Shown in pieces: positions 10,359 through 20,179 of a stretch of 64,000 nucleotides of DNA (within the stretch, counting starts at the first letter, position 1; the number at the start of each line of letters is the position of its first letter). Source of the stretch: Watersipora subatra (Eukaryota; Bryozoa; Gymnolaemata; Cheilostomatida; Watersiporidae); contig NC_088710.1 of NCBI RefSeq assembly GCF_963576615.1, forward strand, positions 806,001-870,000. The letters run 5' to 3'. The notes beneath the pieces were generated by a model. That model was not told where the DNA came from. It did no database searches and was given only the letters and a program-made list of their open reading frames with translations. Position numbers and translations under genes: made by a program.

Positions 10359-10867
10359 CTAAATTAAGTAAAATAAAATCTAAAACTTAGTCCAATATTT
10401 CGAAGGAAAATAACAATTATAAATTTAACAGACTGCACTAGAAGACACTGTTGCAACACAAACTGTCATCAAGAACATAGTTGCTTATAAAACATCTGTC
10501 TAGGATCTATTTTTAGCAGCGTAACATTTTATTAAGAGCAGTAAACCTTTTTGGTATTTTTTCAATGTATTATGTTTTTATCACTCTTTTATATATATAC
10601 CTTATATTTCTAGTATCTAGAATAAATCTAGGCATTTCCAGCACCAGCAAAACACCAGTAACCATTCTTTAATGTCAGTAATCATTCTTAATTTTCAAGA
10701 AGACTTTTGACTGCAAGCATGCAGCACGATGCTGGGCCCAGGATGCCGCTTGCGCTAGAAATGCAAAAAAGAAACAAATATTGCCCGCTAGAGCAGGACG
10801 TTTAACACTGACGTCAAAGGTTTCTTTTAAAAGTTTTACAAAACTGTTTTCGTACGTCCATGGTACT
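10359..10867. other. Upstream part of the TIR element, no clear exon
   Basis: On the minus strand this should contain earlier exons or the promoter of the protease gene. A few short open stretches next to AG dinucleotides exist (for example around 10690-10760), but none keeps phase with the exon at 10358 convincingly. The N-terminal part of the C48 fold was not found here. Confidence 0.4.
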
Positions 10868-10967
10868 ACTGATTACATATAATCGCCAAAACAGCTACAC
10901 AGTTTTCAAACCGAGTTAGGAACTACGGGCTAGAAACTCACAAATCGTTATTTTTTTAGATCTGACC
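10868..10967 (-). repeat. Right terminal inverted repeat
   Basis: The reverse complement of 10908-10967 matches the left end of the element in 54 of 60 aligned columns. The outer edge is GATCTGACC followed by GGTGA. Confidence 0.88.
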
Positions 10968-11044
10968 GGTGAGGTCAGATCTAAAAAAGATAACGATCTG
11001 ACCGGTGAGGTCAGATCTAAAAAAGATAACGATCTGATCTGACC
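10968..11044. repeat. Two miniature end-only copies of the TIR element
   Basis: Next to the right TIR lie a 31-bp (10973-11003) and a 36-bp (11009-11044) unit. Each begins GGTCAGATCTAAAAAAGATA and ends CTGACC, so each looks like the left tip of the big element joined directly to the right tip. They are separated from it and from each other by GGTGA (10968-10972, 11004-11008). The last is followed by the full GGTGAACAG. The block is strongly palindromic. Confidence 0.8.
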
Positions 11045-11078
11045 GGTGAACAGCGGAGTCCGAGATCGAATCTTTTTT
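11045..11078 (+). other. Right half of split tRNA-like sequence
   Basis: Starts with the duplicated GGTGAACAG and continues CGGAGTCCGAGATCGAATC, whose GAGATCGAATC fits a polymerase III B box. A T run (TTTTTT) follows. Together with 1436-1476 it would form one tRNA-like unit. Confidence 0.7.
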
Positions 11079-11283
11079 GGTATGAAACCTTTATTCCAAG
11101 ATTTTAAGTTCTATAGCCGGAATGCGTACCAACATATCCACAGACATACTTCGAGAAATATCTATATAGATACGTATTACTCTTTATTCTTCCAGCTCTA
11201 TAAGCATGATAAGATGGAACATTTATGTACAATTCAATGCAATCAAGTGTATCGCTGAAATGAGTTTGCAAATAATAAACATC
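11079..11283. other. Unassigned spacer
   Basis: About 200 bp of AT-rich DNA between the tRNA-like half and the older gypsy element. No feature was recognised. Confidence 0.4.
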
Positions 11284-11787
11284 TGTGTTGGTTCCTGCGA
11301 CCAACACGTAGAGGCGACTAGGTCGGCTTACTCTACCGGTCTGCATTCACCCTTCACAGAGGCTGTGTACTGGTTTCCCGTGACCAACACGCAGAGGCGA
11401 CTAGGTCGGCTTACTCCACCGGTCAACATTAACCACCTCACACAAGGGATTGCACCAAAGAGATTTTATACTAGGTCGACAGGGATCGACAGTGTTTTTA
11501 TGAGTCTATCCCCACAGCACAGTCCATAGACTAGGTCTTTGGATATAGCTATATGCCGGGGTGGTTCTGGTATCGCTTAATGTAGCAGAAAAAGTATGAT
11601 TCAATTGCACTGCATGTATTGAACAACTACAAAGGGCCGAGACCCTGCCTTAAGTACATGAAATTATGCAAATTAGATGATAAGACCAGCCTCTCTTAGG
11701 GGCGTGGCTAACAAAAGAAAGAAAGGGAACATAACTCCGGATAGAAACTGTACAAGAGGGGATGGAAATCTTGTGTTCCACCACACA
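11284..11787 (-). repeat. 3' LTR of gypsy element 2
   Basis: 504 bp with TG..CA ends. It contains an internal imperfect duplication of about 85 bp: the block CCAACACG(T/C)AGAGGCGACT with ACTAGGTCGGCTTACT occurs twice (about 11300 and 11383). Confidence 0.93.
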
Positions 11788-11965
11788 CGCCGCCCCTATA
11801 GACGGCAATCGGCTATAACAACAACAACAAAAAACAAACAAAAAGATAAAACAAAATAATAAAAAAAGAACACAAACGAGCTAGAATATACTACAAGATA
11901 AAAGATGTGTAAATAATGGTTTCTAGGAATAGTCAATGTTTTAACGGAATCTGTATCGTAAGCTT

Positions 11966-12253
11966 TCACTTAGTCGACATCTGGTTAGCCAGCTCCTCCA
12001 GGCGGCGGGCCGTTCGTCTGAGGCTGGATGCCTCCTCTCGGAGGGCGTCTACCGTGGCACGGGGTCGGACGTCTCCCAGTCGACTTTGGATGCTTCCCAC
12101 CGTCGTTAGCGACTTCCTGGGAGCAGGTATGGGCTTCCCTTTCTTGAGCGGACTCCACTTCCGATTCACCCGCTTTTCCTTCGGGGGAGAGGAAAAAAGT
12201 GCCTGTGGTCCTCTCCTCACAGGGGGCTTTATCTTAACCGGACCATGAGGCAT
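11966..12253 (-). CDS. Terminal basic/coiled-coil segment of gypsy element 2
   Basis: A 95-codon open frame overlaps the end of the integrase frame by a few codons in another register. It begins with a basic, proline-rich part (KIKPPVRRGPQALFSSPPKE) and ends with a heptad-like leucine/alanine stretch (REEASSLRRTARRLEELANQ). It could be the tail of Pol after a frameshift or a small separate frame; no known family was recognised. It lies just inside the 3' LTR. Confidence 0.45.
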   Translation of the reverse strand: MPHGPVKIKPPVRRGPQALFSSPPKEKRVNRKWSPLKKGKPIPAPRKSLTTVGSIQSRLGDVRPRATVDALREEASSLRRTARRLEELANQMSTK

Positions 12254-14549
12254 AGGCTTCTCGAAGGCCGGTGGATTGATTAATTCGACCCTCCTTATCC
12301 ATGCGGGGTAACTGGCGCGGTCGACCTCGTAGATCCTGATACCCCCCTCCGCCGTGATTTTTCCGGTTCTCCAGGCCCTTCATTCTCGATTGGTGTTTGG
12401 CTATCGTATCTCTTGAAGTAGAATTTCTTCCACATTTGCAGAAGAACCTCGTGAAGTGTTGTGAGAAATGGATCCGACACCTTCGGGGGGGGGAAAAAGA
12501 CTGATGGCATAAAGGGCAGTGGGCACCGTCTTCCTCACACAGCGTCATTATATTTCCTGTCGTCTCCTCCGAGACCCACTTGGTCGGTATTCGAGAACTC
12601 GGAGAAAAATCCTCCTTTGTCGTGTCGGAGTCTATACCGTCCAACGTCTCATTGGGAGCAGGGTGCAGCTCTAACGGAATTACCAGCTCTGACAGCAAGG
12701 GTAGAGCTCCGGTAATTGGGGAAGCTTCCTTGATGGTTTCTCTAATCACTTCCATGGCTGGAGGGTGTAAGTGTGCGTGCGTGTCGAGCTGGTAACAAAC
12801 AGTGAGAGGGCTTTCTTTACTTTCCAAAATGGTTGCCCTTCGGCCTTGACCCCTTCTGGCCTCTCCTGATTGGACAGTACTTGTGTCGTAATCTGCTAGA
12901 TACGCAGGGGGCTTTCTTATTCGTTGGGGCCGCGTGGTGTTTCCGGTCCCAGTGGTACTAGCCTGGGCTCCTTCATTCCCCGTAGCTCTTGCTTCTTCGG
13001 TCGCCAATTCGCAGCCGGTGTCGAGGCCAGAGTCAGAGTTGTGTTCACTTGGAGAGACCAAAAATTCTTCGCTGGGGAGCCAAGGTGGTTCCAATCTTCC
13101 TGGCGATTGTGGTATTAGTAAATCTATTAATCGACTAGGCAGAAGTGATTCGGAAATAACAGCATCTGGATTACCGTTTTTCTGTGATACTCGTCTCCGG
13201 GAATAACCTCTCATGTTGGGACGTCGGGCAGGTTCGACTTCAGTTGGGGCTCGACCTTGTTGCACAGGGCTAGGGCGACAGAGCCTTAATCTTCCTTCGG
13301 CCTGAGTGGATCGCTGTCCATATCTTTCTACTTCGTACGTATGATTTTTGTGACTCTTTAGTACGCAATAGGGCCTCACATACTTGGCCGCTAATTTCGG
13401 ATTTTCCCCTTTTCTTCGCCGCTTGCTTAGCAACCATACGAGGTCACCCTCATTGAACAGCGGAGACTCCCTCACATCGGTTGATACAATTTCCTTCTGT
13501 CTATCTCGGAGGAGAGTATGAGCTTGTATCAACCGGTCGTGAACAGTCTGGACATACTCGTGTGTGCTCGTAAATGACTCCAACCTATTTCCATGCAGCA
13601 ATTGGTCAGGAAGATGAAGCTCTCGACCCAACATCAAATAATTGGGTGTTTCCTTAGTGGCGGAGTGCGGTAGCCCTCGCAGCGTCCGCATGATCTGTGG
13701 CAATAGTTGATCCCAATCCTCTTGTCCTCTGCCCAGTAAAAGTGCTCGTAGGGAGTCACCCAATACTCGGTTGTTTCGTTCAACCACACCATTTCCTTCG
13801 GGGTGGTACGGAGTGGTCCTAGATTTGTCGACTCCCCACAAGTCACATAGCTCTTGAAGCAAAGAGGACTCGAATTGGCTCCCCTGGTCGGTGTGGATAA
13901 TTTCGGGCAGACCGAAGTAACTGAATACTCTTTCATCCAAGACTTGGGCCACCGTTGGAGCTGTAGCGTCAGGGATAGCCAAGGCATTCGACCACCGAGT
14001 GAAATGGTCAGTGAGTACCAACACCCAACTATTTCCTCGAGGTGTCTGAGGTAGGGGTCCCACTAAATCTACTGCTAGACGCTGCCATGGCCTCCCAGCG
14101 TACAACCGTTGTCGATTTCCGGAGGTCCGGGCCTTTCCCGTCTTAGCCCGCTGGCAAACTTCACAGGAGAGAACTGCCCTCCTGATATCTCCAGTCATGC
14201 CCGGCCAGTACCAATCCAACTGGACGCGCTTCAGGGTCCTTTCCACACCGCAGTGAGTTTGTTCGTGGGCCTTCCACAGGATCTCCTGTCGCAGAGTTTT
14301 GGGGCATACCACCACCACCCTTTCTCGCCCATTCTGAATGAGATGAAGGGTCAATACACCTGATTCGTCAATCTGGAGCTGATGGAACATCCGGGCCAAC
14401 CGCTGCAACTCGGAGCTGCCTACTTGCAATACTGCCTCTTCGACTCTTTTCCGGTTCCTGACGGCCTGGTAAATTATCCCTAGGTCGGTAGCGGGTCTCT
14501 GTTGCAATGCTCGTACTTCATCTAGTGAGGTTTGTACTACTGTCAACAA
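12234..14549 (-). CDS. Integrase region of Pol, gypsy element 2
   Basis: 771 open codons. The zinc-binding HHCC part (HEQTHCGVERTLKR ... CEVCQRAK) comes first, then the integrase core with VDLVGPL, HTDQGSQF and GNGVVERNN supplying the D,D,E residues. A GPY/chromo-like basic region follows (GDLVWLLSKRRRKG). The long C-terminal part is unusual: after a Ser/Pro-rich linker it carries a C2H2-like finger pair (CPLCHQSFSPPRRCRIHFSQH and CKCGR...). Earlier parts of Pol are in other frames upstream, so the frame starts within a broken polyprotein. Confidence 0.88.
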   Translation of the reverse strand: MLTVVQTSLDEVRALQQRPATDLGIIYQAVRNRKRVEEAVLQVGSSELQRLARMFHQLQIDESGVLTLHLIQNGRERVVVVCPKTLRQEILWKAHEQTHCGVERTLKRVQLDWYWPGMTGDIRRAVLSCEVCQRAKTGKARTSGNRQRLYAGRPWQRLAVDLVGPLPQTPRGNSWVLVLTDHFTRWSNALAIPDATAPTVAQVLDERVFSYFGLPEIIHTDQGSQFESSLLQELCDLWGVDKSRTTPYHPEGNGVVERNNRVLGDSLRALLLGRGQEDWDQLLPQIMRTLRGLPHSATKETPNYLMLGRELHLPDQLLHGNRLESFTSTHEYVQTVHDRLIQAHTLLRDRQKEIVSTDVRESPLFNEGDLVWLLSKRRRKGENPKLAAKYVRPYCVLKSHKNHTYEVERYGQRSTQAEGRLRLCRPSPVQQGRAPTEVEPARRPNMRGYSRRRVSQKNGNPDAVISESLLPSRLIDLLIPQSPGRLEPPWLPSEEFLVSPSEHNSDSGLDTGCELATEEARATGNEGAQASTTGTGNTTRPQRIRKPPAYLADYDTSTVQSGEARRGQGRRATILESKESPLTVCYQLDTHAHLHPPAMEVIRETIKEASPITGALPLLSELVIPLELHPAPNETLDGIDSDTTKEDFSPSSRIPTKWVSEETTGNIMTLCEEDGAHCPLCHQSFSPPRRCRIHFSQHFTRFFCKCGRNSTSRDTIAKHQSRMKGLENRKNHGGGGYQDLRGRPRQLPRMDKEGRINQSTGLREAYASWSG

Positions 14550-14882
14550 TTCTGGGACCTTTGGGGCAGCTGGCGGTGAGAAATCTAAACTCGTGGCCCT
14601 AGCGTCTGATCATACTGGAACTAGGCAGGCTGGTGTGGGAGTCGAGAAGCTGGGCCCTGATGTATGTCTGCTGCTGGGTAGTCGAGGCCATTCGTCTTCG
14701 TCCAACTGGTGGGCGCTAGGACTGGGTCCTCCTGTACCTCTTGGTGGCTGTACTGGAACTTGGTCCACTGGTACGGTAGTTTCCCAATTAGTTCCTGGGG
14801 TTACTAGAGAGTCACACACTTGTGACCTAGTTGGCCCCCGATCCCGCTTCTCAATGGCAGCACACTGTCGGCAGTCGATGCA

Positions 14883-15335
14883 CTATTGTCGACTCAACCC
14901 ATCGGCGTTACCGTGCTTAACGCCTTTTCGATGGATGATTCGATACTTGTGCTCGGCTAGGCTCTCCAGCCACCGGGCCACCTGGCAAGAGGGTTCCTTT
15001 CTCCGGTGCAGCCAAACCAAGGAGGCATGATCTGTCCGGATGGTAAACTCTCTGCCATATAGGTATGGCCGGAAATGTCGGACAGCTAGCACGACTGCCA
15101 GCAGCTCTCTTCTCGTCACGCAGTAGTTGCGTTTGGCGGGGGAGAGGGTCTTGCTATAGTAGGCTATAGGTCGCTCCTTGCCTTGCTGGACCTGGGATAA
15201 CACAGCTCCGGTCCCTACGTTACTAGCATCAGTATCGAGTACGTAGGGTAAAGAGGGATCAGGATATGCCATTACTGGAGCGTGCGTCAGTGACCACTTG
15301 AGCTTAAGGAAAGCTTCCTGTTCATCTTCTCCCAC
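14883..15335 (-). pseudogene. RNase H region of Pol, gypsy element 2
   Basis: 150 open codons with VLDTDASNVGTGAVL and FTIRTDHASLVWL, the usual gypsy RNase H motifs, ending NADGLSRQ. It overlaps the RT frame by some 50 bp in another register, so one indel near 15300-15340 separates them. Between 14550 and 14883 the frame towards the integrase is interrupted. Confidence 0.88.
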
Positions 15336-16297
15336 TTCCAGGGGACCCCCTCGCTTGTCAACAGGGTGAGAGGTTTGGCGATCGAGGCGTAGTCAGGTAC
15401 GTATCGGTGGTAGTACCCAGTGGTACCCAAGTACGATCTTAATTGAGTCACATCCTGTGGTGCTGCCCATTCACTTATGGCCTGAATCTTCTCAGGGTCG
15501 GTAGCCACTCCAGTGTCGCTGACTCTGTGGCCCAGGTACTTGACTTGGGTCTGGAACAGACTGCATTTAGAGGGCTTCAATTTTAATCCTGCTTGCCTCA
15601 ATCGTTCCAACACCTCTGCCAGCCTAATTACATGACTAGAGAAGTCTGCCGACATGACGATGATGTCGTCTAGGTATAGCAGCAAAGTTTTCCAGTGTAG
15701 CCCTTGGAGGACGCGTTCCATTAGCCGCTGGAAGGTAGCCGGAGCGGAGGTCAGCCCAAAGGGGAGCACCTTCCATCTCCATAATCCACTGCGTGTGGTG
15801 AATGCTGACCGTTCCTGGGCCTCAGCAGAGAGAGGTACCTGCCAATACCCGCTCATCATATCCAGGGTACTGAAAAACTTGCTGCCGGACAAGGCATCTA
15901 AGCTCTCGTCGATCCGGGGAAGGGGGTAGGCGTCCTGGCAAGTGACACTATTGAGCTTTCTATAGTCCACACATAATCGCCACGCCCCGTCCTTCTTCCT
16001 CACCAAGACCACCGGAGAGCTCCAGGCCCTGTGAGCGGGCTCAATCATGCCTTGTTTCTCAAGAGCCGAAACCTGTCGCTCAATTTCGGCTTCTTTCTCA
16101 TGTCCTACTCGATATGGGGGTTGACGGATGGGTTGTGCCTCTGGGAGAAGGGGGATTTCATGTTGTACCAGGGTGGTACGCCCCACGTCTTCGCTTCCTT
16201 GGCTGAACATATCCGCATAACGAACCAAAAGGTCTTCCATCCTGTGCTCGGTAGGGGACGAGCAATGCGGCGCCGCTTGTTGGAGCAAGTCCTGCAT
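15287..16297 (-). pseudogene. Reverse transcriptase region of Pol, gypsy element 2
   Basis: 336 open codons with the RT signature LLYLDDIIVMS and the preceding LPFGLTSAPATFQRLM block. The N-terminal edge abuts the twelve-G run at 16300-16311, where the protease frame is lost; slippage in this run is the likely cause of the frameshift. Confidence 0.92.
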
Positions 16298-17403
16298 GTG
16301 GGGGGGGGGGGCACGCCTGAAGGAGAAGGGGGATGTTCCTTAGGAGTCTCGACATCCTCCTTTGCTGTCCAGGGAACCCCTATTTCGTCCGGCCCTACTC
16401 CAGTGTATTGTCCCACAATCGTCCCTGCCGTCACGCGGACTGGATGGTCGGTAGGATTCATACAGCGGATGGCCACTCTCCCCTTTTTACCGGGTTGATG
16501 TAGGCTGGCGGCCACCATATAACTGCTTCTTACTCCTTCGATTAGCCCTACTAGCTGATAGGATGAGGACGTGAGACGCCCAGCGACTAAGACCTCGGCT
16601 CGAGGGGGAAGCGTTGTGGCTCGCATTATCTGAACTCCACTTGTCAGAGGTCGACCCTCTCTGTCAGTGCAAGTCAATTTCTGCCCATTTAACACCAACG
16701 TGGGTTGCTGAAAATTCATCTCACAGTGGTGGTCGACCAAGAATGGCATGCCCAGGATGGCATCCTCCTTCAGGGCACACACCACTAGAGATACAGTGAC
16801 TTGGACACTCCTGACTCTGACTGGGAGAGTGATGAGTCCGTGAAATTGCAGCCGTGTACCATCTGCCATCCGCCCATAGTCTTCTCGAACCTCTAATCGG
16901 CTCTTGACATCCTTGGGTAAGCGCTCAAAAACATGCCGTCCCAACAGATTAGACGTGCATCCGGTGTCCACGAGAATCTGGACGGGCTGCCCTCCGATGC
17001 GACCTGGCAAGAAATAGCTGCTATTATGTGGCTTCCACAATTCATCTCCATTAGTTCGTCCGGCTTCGCTCATTCTCTGGGGGCCTTTTTTGGAAGGCCG
17101 AGACGGCTTTGGCCAGACGTATGTTTCTTCCTTGGTTTCTGAGGGTGGGAGACCTGCACACTCAGGTAAGGGCTGATACTGGTTATGCAAGGGGACCGGT
17201 GGCGACCAGGGGGGGAGCCTGTGTCGCCTAGTCCGTCGTGGCCGTTGCCACTGGTGTTGCATTGGTATAGTAGATCCACAGTCAGCACTTCCCCCTACTG
17301 CTGTGGATGGGAACCGTTTCCCGACCTCGTGGCTTGAGGTGGTTGTCTTTGGATAGCTTGAGGGCACCGGCGCTGTACATGCCCTGTCTGGCCGCAGCCC
17401 CAA
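16105..17403 (-). pseudogene. Gag end and aspartic protease region, gypsy element 2
   Basis: 432 open codons. The protease active site is QILVDTGCTSNLLG, followed by a flap-like region and the AILGMPFL motif. The frame overlaps the end of gag (17295-17403) in another register, compatible with programmed frameshifting between gag and pol, and ends in the shift region near the G run. Confidence 0.85.
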
Positions 17404-18191
17404 CAGTTAGGTTCCTTTTTCTCCGCTCCTCGTCGCCCCAATTGGTTTCCTTCTTTTAGTCCATCTGTTAACCCTTTTATAGCCAGTAGGACGTCATTCA
17501 GGGTGGCTGATGGGGGATCCGAGTGGATGGGGGCGACTGTAGCAGGGGTAGTCTCCTCCTTCTCCACTGTCATTACTAGGGGTTGAGCACCAGGCCGAGG
17601 AAGAGTGGGCTGAATTTGCAGGAACTCATTCCCTGACTGCACCGCTTCCTCTAAGCTCTGGGCTCTTACTGCCAAAAGATGGCGTTGGAGGTGCGTGTTT
17701 CCTAGAGTCAGGGAAAACGCATCCATGGCCATGTTAGCTTGGTAGGAGTCCGGAAGGTCAGCATATGCTATCTTCACTAGACGCTCCATCTCCGTTGCGT
17801 GTTCTTGGAGGCTAGTCTTTGGCTCCCTCTTGAGGTGGAGCCTACTCTTAGCCTCTCTCGGGGAGAGCCCGTACTTTGTGCGTAAGGCCGAGAAGATGGA
17901 GGCAGGTGAATCTCCTCGACTGCAACCTCTGGCCCCCTCTTTCAATGTCTCACGCAGGTGGAGGAGAGTGGCCTTCTCATTCCACTCATTAGCTTCTGCA
18001 ACCTCTTCGAACTGGGAGATGAATAGTTCCACATCTTCACTCCCATCGAATTTCGGTGGCTTGAAGCTAGCCTCCCTCCTAGGCATTTGTAAGGCTCTAG
18101 TAATAGCCTCTGTCATCTGACCAATCTGGTCGACCTGTTGTAGCTCTGCCTCAGCCAGATGTCTGGTAGCATTCCGTCGGCTGCTTGGCAT
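17295..18191 (-). CDS. Gag of gypsy element 2
   Basis: 298 codons from ATG at 18191, 43 bp inside the primer-binding site. The middle part has the retrotransposon Gag pattern (FDGSEDVELFISQFEEVAE ... LKEGARG). Near the C-terminus a CCHC knuckle CWGCGQTGHVQRRC is complete. The frame is intact, unlike pol. Confidence 0.9.
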   Translation of the reverse strand: MPSSRRNATRHLAEAELQQVDQIGQMTEAITRALQMPRREASFKPPKFDGSEDVELFISQFEEVAEANEWNEKATLLHLRETLKEGARGCSRGDSPASIFSALRTKYGLSPREAKSRLHLKREPKTSLQEHATEMERLVKIAYADLPDSYQANMAMDAFSLTLGNTHLQRHLLAVRAQSLEEAVQSGNEFLQIQPTLPRPGAQPLVMTVEKEETTPATVAPIHSDPPSATLNDVLLAIKGLTDGLKEGNQLGRRGAEKKEPNCWGCGQTGHVQRRCPQAIQRQPPQATRSGNGSHPQQ

Positions 18192-18233
18192 GGTTACAAA
18201 GGTTGTCTTAGAAGTCCGTGTTACAGCAGTCTA

Positions 18234-18252
18234 ATCCCACTGCTGCCACCAG
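18234..18252 (-). promoter_or_regulatory. Primer-binding site of gypsy element 2
   Basis: On the minus strand TGGTGGCAGCAGTGGGAT follows directly after the 5' LTR edge. The cognate tRNA was not assigned. Confidence 0.7.
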
Positions 18253-18765
18253 TGTGTTGGTTCCTGCGACCAACACGTAGAGGCGACTAGGTCGGCTTAC
18301 TCTACCGGTCTGCATTCACCCTTCACAGGGGCTGTGTACTGGTTTCCCGTGACCAACACGCAGAGGCGACTAGGTCGGCTTACTCCACCGGTCAACATTA
18401 ACCACCTCACACAAGGGATTGCACCAAAGAGGTTTTATACTAGGTCGACAAGGTCGACAGGGGTCGACAGTGTTTTTATGAGTCTATCCCCACAGCACAG
18501 TCCATAGACTAGGTCTTTGGAAATAGCTATATGCCGGGGTGGTTCTGGTATCGCTTAAGGTAGCAGAAAGAGTATGATTCAATTGCACTGCATGTATTGA
18601 ACAACTACAAAGGGCCGAGACCCTGCCTTAAGTACATGAAATTATGCAAATTAGATGATAAGACCAGCCTCTCTTAGGGGCATGGCTAACAAAAGAAAGA
18701 AAGGGAACATAACTCCGGATAGAAACTGTACAAGAGGGGATGGAAATCTTGTGTTCCACCACACA
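18253..18765 (-). repeat. 5' LTR of gypsy element 2
   Basis: 513 bp, about 98 percent alike to 11284-11787 by eye. It has an extra 9-bp GTCGACA-type repeat near 18447 and substitutions near 18329, 18522, 18560 and 18680. Confidence 0.93.
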
Positions 18766-20179
18766 TCCAAATAGTTACACATGTAAATGCAAAAATGTCA
18801 AAAAAATAAACATGCCCAAAGCTGAGCAGAGGTTCATTAAAGTTATTACATTGTTCTATACGGTGATATGGAAAGTGGTGCCTTTGCCTTTTAGTTTTTG
18901 GCTTTGTAGTTTGCAGTTTCTTGCTTTATGCTATTTAAGCACAGTTGCTAGTATAGCAAGTGCTGAGTGTAAGTCCATCGGCTTTTTATGCAAGCTGGCT
19001 TCTGCATTACATGGCTAATCCGAGGATAGTTGGACGCATGCATACTTGCCAACTCTCGCACATTGGTCGTGAGACTCACGCAATCACCCCAAAGAAAAAA
19101 TGACATTGCGTGAGATGTTTGCCCCACTTTTTCCTCAATTTTATATATGCTATTATTGATACATCAATTCCCCAAAATCAAATCTCAAGCATTTTCCCAT
19201 TCTTGGGTTGGCAGGCCTGGGCGCATGCAGTGATTAGGAGAGCTAGGCTTAACGACTCCATCACACATCTATAAACATACTAATTAGCCAGATGTGCAAC
19301 ACTAGAGATTTCTAATAAAACAAACTTTGTAATTAAATATTCAATGTAGTATTTTGCCTCTAACGGCACACCCAACGGGCTGCTATAAATGGGATCAACA
19401 ATAGTCGCTAATTTTGACCGCTATTTAGACGATAAGACGGGACGACCCCCTTGTTGTCCTTATTGTCGGGAGCAAGAGAGTAAAGATTTGGTCGTTCTAT
19501 TTCGGGTTCCGATGGATATAATTGATTGTATTACGTTCGTTAATAGAGGTGGTTGGTTATTTTTATACCATGCTATCGAATAATGTGGCATTTTCGTGTA
19601 TAAACGCAAGATACTTAGTTTAAAGTCATTACAGCTCAATTAATGAAACTTAGTTGCTGCTAGAGTAGCAAGCTGCTAAGGGATATCATTGTCTTGGCTG
19701 AATATGGAGAAAATATGTTATGTATGGCTAATCCGAACCCACACACAATATCAGTGTTGAATTTGCTTTTTTATTTTATTCTAATTCTAATGTGCGCTTT
19801 TGCTCTGTGGGAACTAATTCGGTTATTACTGGTTCAGGTATTAGTGAAGGTGTTAAGCTATCAAGCAATTCTGATATTTACCAGTAAATGTTACATTTTT
19901 TTAAGTCTACCAATTAAAATACACAACGAACAGAATTCTAAATAGTAGTGACAAGAGGTTAAAATAGCCAATAAAAGTGTAAGCAAAAGTATGCACTACC
20001 AGACTGCTACTGGGCCAACTCCGCATGCGGGTGGCGGGAGTGGCGCCGTCGTCGGGCGGTGATCTGGTATCACTGCGAGTCAATGACCGTGATTTCATTC
20101 CCACTTTTGCCCGAAACCGGTGGACCGTTAGCTGATGGTGGTCTGGGGAATCTCCGAAAGGATTGCAGACCTAGATCGC
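18766..20179. other. Intergenic with one MITE-like repeat
   Basis: At 19037-19218 the sequence starts CATACTTGCCAACTCTCGCA and ends TTGGGTTGGCAGGCCTG, a decayed inverted pair resembling a common short DNA transposon with GGCAAGTATG ends. The remaining DNA has only short open frames without recognisable motifs (for example 19389-19583 and 19694-19945). Confidence 0.5.

Larger units (their letters stand above)
1477..10967. mobile_element. Large TIR DNA transposon carrying a Ulp1-like protease gene
   Basis: The ends are inverted repeats: 1477 onward and the complement of 10967 backward both start GGTCAGATCTAAAAAA and align in 54 of 60 columns, with weaker similarity to about 100 bp. The flanks carry GGTGAACAG on both sides (1468-1476 and 11045-11053), a 9-bp target duplication inside a tRNA-like sequence. 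Removing the later gypsy (5737-10331) and piggyBac (3043-3980) insertions leaves about 3.96 kb. The only gene seen is a C48 protease on the minus strand; no transposase was recognised, so this copy is probably internally deleted. Ulp1-type proteases are known accessory genes of KDZ (Zisupton-like, 8-bp duplications) and some Mutator-like elements (8-11 bp); assignment to either is inference. Confidence 0.8.
11284..18765 (-). mobile_element. Older, frameshifted Ty3/gypsy element
   Basis: LTRs at 11284-11787 and 18253-18765 differ by several substitutions and a 9-bp indel. Internal genes on the minus strand run gag, protease, RT, RNase H, integrase. The pol frame is broken at several places, including a run of twelve G at 16300-16311. 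The flanks ACATC and TCCAA do not match, so no target duplication was found; recombination or decay may have removed it. The copy is clearly older than the gypsy element at 5737-10326. Confidence 0.95.

Noticed and set aside
1436..11078. A functional tRNA gene
   Set aside because: The unit is split by about 9.6 kb and a standard cloverleaf could not be confirmed by eye; called tRNA-like only.
11279..18770. Target-site duplication of gypsy element 2
   Set aside because: Flanking bases ACATC and TCCAA do not match.
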